A program made the position numbers and the translations under genes. Shown here piece by piece: positions 15,170 to 21,503 of a stretch of 27,519 nt of DNA; position 1 is the first letter of the stretch, and each line of letters begins with the position of its first letter. The notes beneath the pieces were generated by a model that saw only the letters and a program-made list of their open reading frames with translations, ran no database searches and was not told the DNA's origin. Location: IMG/VR virus record IMGVR_UViG_3300025889_000764, positions 1 through 27,519 of that record; one strand, 5' to 3'. Source of the stretch: a virus.

Positions 15170-15207
15170 TGTGACAAAACTTTTTTAGTTTTTTTGTGAA
15201 TGTGACA
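15161..15207. promoter_or_regulatory. Operator-like palindrome and direct repeat
   Basis: TTTTCACAATGTGACAAAA (15161-15179) is a near-perfect inverted repeat, and AATGTGACA recurs at 15199-15207. An inverted TTTGTCA is at 15221-15227. The spacing and overlap with a -35 box suggest repressor sites. Confidence 0.45.
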
Positions 15208-15595
15208 TTTTGGGATTGAGTTTGTCATATGGGGGTACTTCATCCATCCACACACTCACCACCATGCGCCACGTATTGCGGCAAATGCTGGCGGGTTAGC
15301 GACTAGGCAAATACAGACAAGAATAAGCAAAAACAGACAGAAAAATAGACAGGGGGAGGGGTAGTTGTAGTTGTTAGGTGTATATTGTACCCACCCAGAC
15401 ACAAAAAAGAGTCATTTCCGCCTTATTCCAACTCCTTGATCCACCTCATGTTTTTATAACTGTTTTGCATTAGCATTCTTATCAGGTAAGGTGGGGCTTG
15501 TAGAGTCCGTAATATATAAGTAGGATAGGGAGGGCGGGTTGGTTAAGTAGATGTTCAAAAAAACATCGAAGCTTTAGCTTAACCTGTGTTTTTTT

Positions 15596-16060
15596 ATGAC
15601 AGACAAGAGAGTAGAAGTACCTGAAGACGACGGTTTGACTTACAAGCAACGTCGTAAAGCGCAAATAAAAGAAGAAAAAAAGCGCACCAAACCCAGCAGG
15701 CAAGCATTAGCCGCTAATTCCAAGGGTGGTAGAGGTAAAGTAGGCCGTCCTAAGGGTGATGCCGCCAAGATAAACGAGTACAAAGCTCGTATGCTGGCCT
15801 CTCCTAAATCCAAACTGGTCTTAGACACCATATTCGATGCCGCGTTAGACAATGATCACAAGAATCAGTCCGCCGCATGGAAGTTAGTAATGGATAGAAT
15901 CCTGCCTGTAGCCGCATTTGAAAAAGATGTCGTGCAAAATGGCGGCAAATCTGCTATTCAGATCAACATTACTGGGGTTGGCACTGCCTCTGTTAAAGAA
16001 GTCGATCCAACTACTATCCAACCTACGGTTATTGATGGGGATAACGGTGAAATACTTTAA
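15596..16060 (+). CDS. Terminase small subunit (putative)
   Basis: The 154-residue protein begins the late operon. The N-terminus is very basic (residues 20-60) and has an AT-hook-like GRGKVGRPKGD. The core SPKSKLVLDTIFDAALDNDHKNQSAAWKLVMDRILP is a helical pattern I associate with small terminases of marine phages. It would bind the packaging site and hand DNA to the large terminase two genes downstream. The ATG is preceded by a T-run and has no good Shine-Dalgarno, which is unusual for a late gene. The last residues overlap the next gene by 14 bases. Confidence 0.65.
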   Translation: MTDKRVEVPEDDGLTYKQRRKAQIKEEKKRTKPSRQALAANSKGGRGKVGRPKGDAAKINEYKARMLASPKSKLVLDTIFDAALDNDHKNQSAAWKLVMDRILPVAAFEKDVVQNGGKSAIQINITGVGTASVKEVDPTTIQPTVIDGDNGEIL

Positions 16061-16391
16061 ACGAGAAGAATTTAACTGCACTCATACCAACAACAACGAA
16101 ATGGATGACGCATTTCTGGAAAAATTAGACGAATTGCGTGAAGCCTGCGGCTTTCCTTTCGTTATTACCTCGGGTTACAGAGATCCTTCCCACCCCAACG
16201 AGGTCAATAAGGAAAAGCCAGGCACCCATTCGCAAGGTATTGCCTGTGATATCCGCGTAACTAATGGTGTTGAGCGCATGAATATCGTTCACAACGCACT
16301 AAAGCTAGGATTTGGTGGTATCGGAGTGGCTCGATCCTTTGTTCACGTCGATAATCGCGACACAACCCCTGTTATGTGGACGTACTCATGA
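16047..16391 (+). CDS. Peptidase M15A-like endolysin / D-Ala-D-Ala peptidase
   Basis: I chose GTG at 16047 as start because the protein then begins VKYFKREEFNC, the usual N-terminus of this family, with GGGG six bases upstream. The ATG at 16035 is an alternative, and a longer frame overlaps the terminase gene. The 114-residue protein carries TSGYRDP, then GTHSQGIACDIR (H61, D68) and FVHVDNRD (H100), the zinc-binding set of M15A peptidases that cut peptidoglycan crosslinks. It is short but complete. It probably serves as the lysin. No holin was identified nearby, so it may be helped by one outside the window or act in the virion. It sits between the two terminase genes, which is unusual. Confidence 0.75.
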   Translation: MKYFKREEFNCTHTNNNEMDDAFLEKLDELREACGFPFVITSGYRDPSHPNEVNKEKPGTHSQGIACDIRVTNGVERMNIVHNALKLGFGGIGVARSFVHVDNRDTTPVMWTYS

Positions 16392-16726
16392 AGTTTTCGC
16401 ACGGTGATGCCCTAACCGCTGGTTCTGCTAACCACATCTTAGCGGTGCCTGCCGGCTATGATGCTATTGTTACCTATCTGTTTATTTCTAACACCGGAGC
16501 TAATAAAAGCATTAGCGCCAAATGGGTTCATAATGGTACAGATATCGACTTTATAGCAGGAAAGAACGTAAATGCTGACGAATTTCTAGAGTTTGGCGGC
16601 AATTATGGCGAGTTTCTTGTAGCAAAAGAAGGCGACACCATTACGTTAACACCAGAAGCAGGCTCTACATTTGTTAGCATTATTTCGTTTGAGCTGATAA
16701 CTGCAACGCCAAGGTTAAACTTTTGA
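16388..16726 (+). CDS. Small beta-rich virion-type protein
   Basis: The ATG at 16388 overlaps the peptidase stop (ATGA), giving 112 residues. It is beta-rich: ALTAGSANHILAVPAGYDAIVTYLFISNTG, SISAKWVHNGTDIDF, EFLEFGGNYGEFLVAKEGDTITLTPE, a jelly-roll-like style I associate with small phage decoration or tail proteins. No catalytic motif. It may be a structural protein co-expressed with packaging genes. I cannot name the family. Confidence 0.55.
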   Translation: MKFSHGDALTAGSANHILAVPAGYDAIVTYLFISNTGANKSISAKWVHNGTDIDFIAGKNVNADEFLEFGGNYGEFLVAKEGDTITLTPEAGSTFVSIISFELITATPRLNF

Positions 16727-17976
16727 GTGATCTCAATATTGAACTACTGCCTTGGCAACAACAGGTCTGGGCAGACGATACGCGCTTTAAAATCGTAGCG
16801 GCAGGAAGGCGTACCGGTAAATCTCGACTAGCCGCTTGGATGTTGATAGTAAATGCTCTGCAGGCCGATAGGGGACATGTATTCTACGTTGCACCAACGC
16901 AAGGACAGGCGCGGGACATCATGTGGCAAACTCTTTTGGAGTTGGGTCATCCTGTTATCGCTGGCAGTCACATCAACAATCTCCAAATCAAACTGGTCAA
17001 TGGAGCAACCATTAGCCTCAAGGGGGCCGATAGACCAGAGACGATGCGAGGTGTTTCGCTCAAGTTCCTAGTGCTAGACGAATACGCGGATATGAAGCCC
17101 GAAGTATTCGAGCAAATCCTAAGACCTGCATTGGCCGACCAAAAGGGCTGTGCGATGTTTATTGGGACGCCCATGGGAAGGAACCATTTCTACGAACTGT
17201 ACAAATATGCGGAGTTAGGAGATGATCCGACGTACTGTGCCTGGCACTTTACTTCTTATGACAATCCACTATTGGACAAGAATGAAATTGATATCGCTAA
17301 GAGGAGTATGTCTAGTTATGCGTTCCGTCAAGAATTTATGGCAAGCTTTGAAGCTCGTGGGTCAGAAATGTTTAAGGAAGATTGGGTTCGGGTCGAAGCT
17401 GATAAAGATCCCGCCGGAGACTACTACATCGCCATCGACCTCGCCGGCTTCGAAGAAGTCAACAAAAAGCGCACCAAAAACCAAAAGCTCGACGAAACCG
17501 CGATCGCCGTCGTCAACGTCTCGGAAGAAGGCTGGTACGTCGAAAACATCATCTACGGCAGGTGGACGCTCGACGAAACGGCTATCAAAATCTTCCAAGC
17601 CGTAAGAGATTACAAGCCGGTATCGGTAGGTATCGAAAGGGGCATAGCCAAGCAAGCGGTTATGTCACCTTTAGTTGACCTACAAAAGAAGTACGGTACA
17701 TTTTTTCGGGTAGAAGAACTAACCCACGGCAACAAAAAGAAAACTGATCGTGTAATGTGGGCATTGCAAGGTCGTTTTGAAAATGGCTATATCACACTTA
17801 ACAAGGGTGAATGGAATGCAAGATTCCTTGACCAACTCTTCCAATTCCCTGATCCTTTGACCCATGATGACTTGATAGACGCTCTGGCTTACATCGACCA
17901 GTTAGCGAAAGTAGTCTATGACTACGAATACGAAATAGATGACCACGACATCTTAGACATAGTGGCGGGATACTGA
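16723..17976 (+). CDS. terL: Terminase large subunit
   Basis: The 417-residue protein probably starts at TTG (16723), overlapping the upstream TGA as TTGA, with AAGG eight bases upstream; no ATG is near. Walker A is GRRTGKS (about 28-34), Walker B FLVLDE (about 115-120), and GTP at about 148-150 is the coupling motif. The nuclease domain begins around 230 with YIAIDL (D239), then E305 in VGIERG and DPLTHDDLIDALAYI (D382/D383/D386), an RNase-H-like triad. It pumps and cuts DNA at the portal. Codons 230-293 have codon usage sharply different from the rest (see findings), suggesting recombination at the ATPase/nuclease border. Confidence 0.9.
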   Translation: MSDLNIELLPWQQQVWADDTRFKIVAAGRRTGKSRLAAWMLIVNALQADRGHVFYVAPTQGQARDIMWQTLLELGHPVIAGSHINNLQIKLVNGATISLKGADRPETMRGVSLKFLVLDEYADMKPEVFEQILRPALADQKGCAMFIGTPMGRNHFYELYKYAELGDDPTYCAWHFTSYDNPLLDKNEIDIAKRSMSSYAFRQEFMASFEARGSEMFKEDWVRVEADKDPAGDYYIAIDLAGFEEVNKKRTKNQKLDETAIAVVNVSEEGWYVENIIYGRWTLDETAIKIFQAVRDYKPVSVGIERGIAKQAVMSPLVDLQKKYGTFFRVEELTHGNKKKTDRVMWALQGRFENGYITLNKGEWNARFLDQLFQFPDPLTHDDLIDALAYIDQLAKVVYDYEYEIDDHDILDIVAGY

Positions 17977-17977
17977 C

Positions 17978-19990
17978 ATGGACGAAATATACGAACCAGA
18001 TGCGTTAATGATTGAACAGTCTGTTGAAGGCTGGGTAATGACAAAGTGTGAGAACTGGCGTGATTACTATGAATCAAACTATGAAGCGCGTTTTGAAGAA
18101 TACTATCGGCTTTGGCGTGGGATTTGGGATCCTTCTGATAGCGAGCGTCGGAGTGAGCGTAGCCGTATTATCTCTCCTGCTTTACAGCAGGCTGTCGAAT
18201 CCAATGTTGCCGAACTAGAAGAGGCTACTTTTGGTAGAGGCAAGTGGTTCGATGTCTCCGATAACTTTGGCGATACCTCTAGGGAAGACGTTCTTTTCCT
18301 AAGAAACAAACTTACCGAAGACTTTGAAGACTGCATGATCCGTAAGTCTGTTGCGGAATGCCTTATCAATGCCGCCGTATTCGGTACAGGTGTTGGTGAA
18401 ATCGTTATTGAAGAAATGAAAGAGATGGCACCTGCTACTCAGCCGATTATGGATGGGGATCTTCAGGCGGTTGGTGTCACGATTAATGATCGGGTCAAAG
18501 TAAAGCTACGTCCCGTTCTACCTCAGAACTTCTTGATTGATCCTGTAGCCACCAGTGTTGATGAAGCATTGGGTGTGTGCATTGATGAGTTTGTCAGTCG
18601 TCACCAAGTCGAGCTACTACAAGAGCAAGGTGTATACCGTGATACCTACATAGGATCTGCGGCTCCTGATACTGACCTCGAACCCGATCAAGACATTACA
18701 ATCTACAACGATGACAAGGTTCGACTTACTAAATACTACGGCCTTGTTCCTAGAGAGCTTCTTAACGAAGCCATGGATGAAGAGTCTGAAGGCGATAGCC
18801 AGTATGTAGAAGCTGTAATCGTTATCGCTAACGGTGGCACGTTACTTAAAGCAGAGGCTAATCCTTACATGATGGGTGATCGCCCTGTTGTTGCATTCCC
18901 ATGGGATGTGGTGCCTGGACGTTTTTGGGGAAGAGGCGTTTGCGAAAAGGGCTACAACAGCCAAAAGGCACTGGATACAGAACTCAGAGCGCGTATTGAT
19001 GCGCTAAGTCTAACAATCCATCCAATGATGGCGATTGATGCGACTCGCCTGCCAAGAGGTGCCAAGCCAGAAATTAGACCAGGCAAAATGGTATTAACCA
19101 ACGGAGATCCTAGAGAAGTACTCCAGCCATTTAACTTTGGTCAGGTAGGTCAGATTACATTTGCACAGGCCGGCGCATTACAACAAATGGTTCAACAGGC
19201 AACAGGTGCAGTAGATTCTGCGGGTATTGCAGGTCAGGTAAACGGTGAATCGACGGCGGCAGGAATTAGCATGTCGCTCGGTGCTTTGATTAAACGACAT
19301 AAACGCACACTAATTAACTTCCAGCAGTCTTTCTTGATCCCGTTTGTTAAGAAGGCCGCACATCGGTACATGCAGTTTGATCCTGAAAACTACCCTGTTG
19401 CTGACTACAAGTTTAATGCTAGTAGTACGCTGGGCATCATTGCTCGTGAGTACGAAGTGACTCAGTTGGTACAGTTGTTGCAGACCATGGGTAAAGAGTC
19501 GCCGCTCTATACAACCCTGATTCAGTCTGTTGTAGACAACATGAACCTCTCTAACCGTGAGGAACTGTTGGCGGCAATGTCTCAGGCAATGCAACCTAAT
19601 CCTCAAGCACAGCAAATGCAGATGCAAGCGCAACAAGCACAGTTGCAATTCCAGCAGTCACAAACTGCGGCCCTATCTGCACAGGCACAAGAGTCTGCGG
19701 CTAGAGCGCAGAAGCTTGCGGCTGAGGCGGCTGTTGTTCCGCAAGAGCTTGAGATTGACAAAATCAATGCAGTTACTAGAAACTTGCGCGAAGGCGATCA
19801 AGAAGACAAAGAGTTTGAGCGTCGTATGAAGATTGCCGACACACTACTAAAAGAGAAACAAATCCAAGGAAAAGAGAATGTTAACAGACAGAGAACTCCA
19901 AATGATTTACAACAAGCTCAACGCCCAAATGGAGCCGTTGGCGCGCCAAGTGCAGGAACTCCAGGCCAAGGTGGAGGCTTTAACCAATGA
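17978..19990 (+). CDS. Portal protein
   Basis: The 670-residue protein begins one base after terL. Its N-terminus (EPDALMIEQSVEGWVMTKCENWRDYYESNYEARFEEYYRLWRG) and the section with SRIISPALQQAVESNVAELEEATFG fit podovirus-type portal proteins. The middle has the usual mixed fold, and the region about 395-430 is QQATGAVDSAGIAGQVNGESTAAGIS. The C-terminus (about 530-670) is a long Gln/Ala/Glu coiled coil ending in a Gly-rich tail. It forms the dodecameric vertex through which DNA is packaged and later ejected. The last 113 bases are overlapped by another gene in a different frame. Confidence 0.8.
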   Translation: MDEIYEPDALMIEQSVEGWVMTKCENWRDYYESNYEARFEEYYRLWRGIWDPSDSERRSERSRIISPALQQAVESNVAELEEATFGRGKWFDVSDNFGDTSREDVLFLRNKLTEDFEDCMIRKSVAECLINAAVFGTGVGEIVIEEMKEMAPATQPIMDGDLQAVGVTINDRVKVKLRPVLPQNFLIDPVATSVDEALGVCIDEFVSRHQVELLQEQGVYRDTYIGSAAPDTDLEPDQDITIYNDDKVRLTKYYGLVPRELLNEAMDEESEGDSQYVEAVIVIANGGTLLKAEANPYMMGDRPVVAFPWDVVPGRFWGRGVCEKGYNSQKALDTELRARIDALSLTIHPMMAIDATRLPRGAKPEIRPGKMVLTNGDPREVLQPFNFGQVGQITFAQAGALQQMVQQATGAVDSAGIAGQVNGESTAAGISMSLGALIKRHKRTLINFQQSFLIPFVKKAAHRYMQFDPENYPVADYKFNASSTLGIIAREYEVTQLVQLLQTMGKESPLYTTLIQSVVDNMNLSNREELLAAMSQAMQPNPQAQQMQMQAQQAQLQFQQSQTAALSAQAQESAARAQKLAAEAAVVPQELEIDKINAVTRNLREGDQEDKEFERRMKIADTLLKEKQIQGKENVNRQRTPNDLQQAQRPNGAVGAPSAGTPGQGGGFNQ

Positions 19991-20069
19991 GCAACAGGGA
20001 TCCCCGACTAGAGCGCGTAGGCGTAAGCGGGTACAACAAACCGAAGAGAACGCCCAACCATCCCACTAA
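19878..20069 (+). CDS. Candidate overlapping coiled-coil protein
   Basis: This 63-residue frame overlaps the end of the portal gene by 113 bases and the next gene by 83 bases. Its ATG has AAGGA seven bases upstream. It shows strict alternating 3-4 spacing of hydrophobics: L14, M18, L21, V25, L28, V32, L35, with L7 before, i.e. a classical coiled coil (KLNAQMEPLARQVQELQAK). A basic tail follows (TRARRRKRVQQTEENAQPSH). In the portal frame the same DNA gives a low-complexity Gly/Pro-rich tail. The regular heptads and the ribosome site support real translation, perhaps as a small head or scaffold helper. Not proven. Confidence 0.5.
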   Translation: MLTDRELQMIYNKLNAQMEPLARQVQELQAKVEALTNEQQGSPTRARRRKRVQQTEENAQPSH

Positions 20070-20271
20070 ATCGCATGTTGTCGTAGCAAAGTGCGAAGAT
20101 GGCTCGATTAAAACAATTCGTTTTGGTCAGCAGGGCGTAAGCGGTGCAGGTAAAAACCCTAAAACCGCCAAAGAAAAAGCTAGACGTAAATCCTTTAAAG
20201 CTCGTCATGCAAAGAATATTGCAAAAGGCAAGTGTTCTGCCGCATATTGGGCTAACAAAGTAAAGTGGTGA
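19987..20271 (+). CDS. Small basic protein, marine-phage type
   Basis: The 94-residue protein starts at ATG 19987 overlapping the portal stop (ATGA), with GGAGG nine bases upstream. It is very basic. The distinctive blocks are GYNKPKRTPNHPTKSHVVVAKCEDG, TIRFGQQGVSGAGKNPKTAKEKARRKSFKARHAKNI and AAYWANKVKW. I know this as a conserved small protein of phages near the portal gene, possibly a DUF6321-type protein, with no established function. A nucleic acid or capsid interior role would suit its charge. Confidence 0.65.
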   Translation: MSNRDPRLERVGVSGYNKPKRTPNHPTKSHVVVAKCEDGSIKTIRFGQQGVSGAGKNPKTAKEKARRKSFKARHAKNIAKGKCSAAYWANKVKW

Positions 20272-20275
20272 TGAT

Positions 20276-20422
20276 ATGAAAGTTCCAGCACCAAAAGGCT
20301 ATCACTGGATGAAATCCGGTAAAGAGTATAAGTTGATGAAAGATCCTGCGGGTGGTTACAAACCACACAAGGGCGCATCTAAGTCAGCAGACTTTGCAGT
20401 TCAGAAAATCCACAAAAAGTAA
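20276..20422 (+). CDS. 48-residue basic protein
   Basis: The ATG at 20276 is four bases after the previous stop; the stop TAA is at 20420-20422. The protein is MKVPAPKGYHWMKSGKEYKL... and ends ADFAVQKIHKK. The N-terminal PAPKGYHWMKSG...YKLMK block is one I associate with small marine-phage proteins of unknown function. It has 13 Lys among 48 residues. It belongs to the run of tiny basic genes behind the portal. Confidence 0.6.
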   Translation: MKVPAPKGYHWMKSGKEYKLMKDPAGGYKPHKGASKSADFAVQKIHKK

Positions 20423-20432
20423 GGAGGCTATC

Positions 20433-20486
20433 ATGCCATATCATTCAAGCAGTAAAGGCAAAAAGAAAAAGCCAAAGGGTAAGTAG
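20433..20486 (+). CDS. 17-residue lysine-rich micro-protein
   Basis: The reading frame MPYHSSSKGKKKKPKGK ends at TAG 20484-20486. It has an exact AAGGAGG ribosome site (20421-20427) five bases upstream, which also overlaps the preceding stop codon. The strong site in front of such a short frame is the main evidence that it is translated. Short Lys-rich MPY-type peptides occur in marine phage genomes near the capsid genes, from memory. Confidence 0.5.
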   Translation: MPYHSSSKGKKKKPKGK

Positions 20487-20488
20487 TT

Positions 20489-20677
20489 ATGCCTCGTAAG
20501 CGCTCGACGGGTGGCGCAAGTCGCCCTAAGAAAAAGTCTGATCCAGTGCCTAAAAACAAAGCACTGTATGCTCGCGTTAAGGCAGAGGCCAAAAAGAAAT
20601 ACAAAGTTTGGCCTAGTGCTTATGCTTCTGGCTGGCTAACTAAAGAGTATCAACGCAGAGGCGGCACGTATGCCTAG
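20489..20677 (+). CDS. Small basic protein, DUF5872-like
   Basis: The 62-residue protein begins MPRKRSTGGASRPKKKSD. It then has ALYARVKAEAKKKYKVWPSAYASGWLTKEYQRRGGTY, the pattern (ALY-x-x-VK...PSAYASG-x-(L/V)-x-K-x-Y-x-x-GG-x-Y) that I associate with DUF5872, found in phages and also in large eukaryotic viruses. Function unknown. Its start codon follows the micro-protein by two bases and it overlaps the next gene by eight bases. Its first 16 residues nearly match those of the next gene. Confidence 0.65.
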   Translation: MPRKRSTGGASRPKKKSDPVPKNKALYARVKAEAKKKYKVWPSAYASGWLTKEYQRRGGTYA

Positions 20678-20966
20678 ACGTGTTTCTACTGGTGGTGCTC
20701 GTAGACCAAAGAAAAAGAAACCTTCGGGTGGATTGACTAAGTGGTTTAAAGAAGAGTGGGTAGACGTTAAGACGGGTAAGCCTTGTGGTCGCAGATCGGC
20801 TACTAATAGTAATCGTCCTTATCCTTCTTGTCGCCCAAAAGCAGTAGCGGCTAAGATGACTAAAGCTGAAAAAGAGTCATCAGCTAGGCGTAAGACAGGG
20901 CCAAAGCGTGTAGCCCATGCTGTAACAGCATCAGGTAAGCGTAGAAAAACTACGAGAAATGCCTGA
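20670..20966 (+). CDS. Small basic protein with WFKEEWVDV motif
   Basis: The 98-residue protein begins MPRRVSTGGARRPKKKK, sharing the tag of its upstream neighbour. It continues GGLTKWFKEEWVDVKTGKPCGR and SNRPYPSCRPKAVAAKM, a pattern I recall from small conserved phage and giant-virus proteins of unknown function. The C-terminus is Lys/Arg-rich (RRKTGPKRVAHAVTASGKRRKTTRNA). It has two Cys but no obvious metal site. With the gene before it, it may be packaged with DNA. Confidence 0.6.
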   Translation: MPRRVSTGGARRPKKKKPSGGLTKWFKEEWVDVKTGKPCGRRSATNSNRPYPSCRPKAVAAKMTKAEKESSARRKTGPKRVAHAVTASGKRRKTTRNA

Positions 20967-20971
20967 CATTT

Positions 20972-21000
20972 TTTAAAAACCGTGCTACAAGGCACATAAT
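20972..21000 (+). promoter_or_regulatory. Weak candidate internal promoter before the head genes
   Basis: TTTAAA (20972-20977), a 17-base spacer and CATAAT (20995-21000, five of six). A GTGC/GCAC hairpin lies in between. It precedes the 84-residue gene and the capsid genes. It may be a chance match in AT-rich sequence. Confidence 0.3.
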
Positions 21001-21023
21001 CAACGAAAGAGAAGAGGGAATTT

Positions 21024-21278
21024 ATGACACCTGAACTTGAGGAGTACTTTAACAATTACAACGAACTGTTTAATCACGCTGGGTTTAAGCAGTTAACAGA
21101 AGAACTAGCTAACAATGCAAGGCAGTTAGCGGATCTTCAAACAGTTAAAGATCAGGAGGAGTTGTTCTATCGCAAAGGCCAGGTTGCCGCTCTAGCTACA
21201 GTAATTAATCTAGAAGGAACGATTACTGCGGCGCGAGACCAAGCTGAAGCGGAAGGGCAAGAAGAGTTAGATGTATAA
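21024..21278 (+). CDS. Small acidic helical protein
   Basis: The 84-residue protein has AGAGGGA before its ATG. It is acidic and helical (PELEEYFNNYNELFNHAGFKQLTEELANNARQLADL..., then FYRKGQVAALATVINLEGTI). It looks like a small coiled-coil head protein. It overlaps the zinc-ribbon gene by eight bases. No family certain. Confidence 0.6.
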   Translation: MTPELEEYFNNYNELFNHAGFKQLTEELANNARQLADLQTVKDQEELFYRKGQVAALATVINLEGTITAARDQAEAEGQEELDV

Positions 21279-21501
21279 GATATACGACTTTCGTTGTGAT
21301 TGCGGTCGTATATTTGAAAAGATGGTACGCAGTGGAGAGACAGTCAGTAGGTGCGACTGTGGCTTGACTGCTACTAAAATGCTGTCAGCGCCTAAATGCG
21401 TACTCGACGGGTCTAGTGGGGACTTTCCAGGTCGCCACATGAAGTGGGTACGGGAACATGAAGAGGCTGGCAGGAAACGTAAATCTCCAAACGGAGTTTA
21501 A
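21271..21501 (+). CDS. FmdB-like zinc ribbon protein
   Basis: The 76-residue protein starts MYKIYDFRCDCG and has C9-x-C11, C28-x-C30 and C43. The frame YDF-x-C-x-CG ... (10-18 residues) ... CxCG matches FmdB-type regulatory zinc ribbons except that each pair is C-x-C instead of C-x2-C. Such proteins are common in marine phages between portal and capsid genes; their role is unknown, possibly binding RNA or DNA. The C-terminus (GDFPGRHMKWVREHEEAGRKRK) is basic. Confidence 0.65.
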   Translation: MYKIYDFRCDCGRIFEKMVRSGETVSRCDCGLTATKMLSAPKCVLDGSSGDFPGRHMKWVREHEEAGRKRKSPNGV

Positions 21502-21503
21502 TT

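Larger units (their letters stand above)
15105..15595. other. Divergent control region between early and late operons
   Basis: No gene is visible in these 491 bases. The left part has the leftward promoter and operator-like repeats (listed separately). The middle (15313-15350) is A-rich with a recurring ACAGACA motif (15313-15319, 15333-15339 and a partial third). The right part has AT-rich tracts (AATATATAAG, 15511-15520) before the small terminase gene. Late transcription should start here. Because packaging sites often lie near terS, a pac or cos site is possible, but nothing proves it. Confidence 0.5.

Noticed and set aside
15510-15534. Stretch TAATATATAAG...GGATAGGGAGG resembling a T7-type promoter
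   Set aside because: The spacing to ATAGGG is one base off, it appears only once, and no phage RNA polymerase is visible.
15482-15703. Minus-strand hydrophobic frame (FFFFYLRF...) that could be a holin
   Set aside because: It overlaps the small terminase N-terminus and reads opposite poly-Lys codons, which gives false Phe/Leu runs; no ribosome site.
17222-17655. Extra frames on both strands inside terL (a Ser/Thr/Lys-rich one on plus, an acidic one on minus)
   Set aside because: They arise from the C-ending codon patch, have no ribosome sites and lie wholly inside a clear terL gene.
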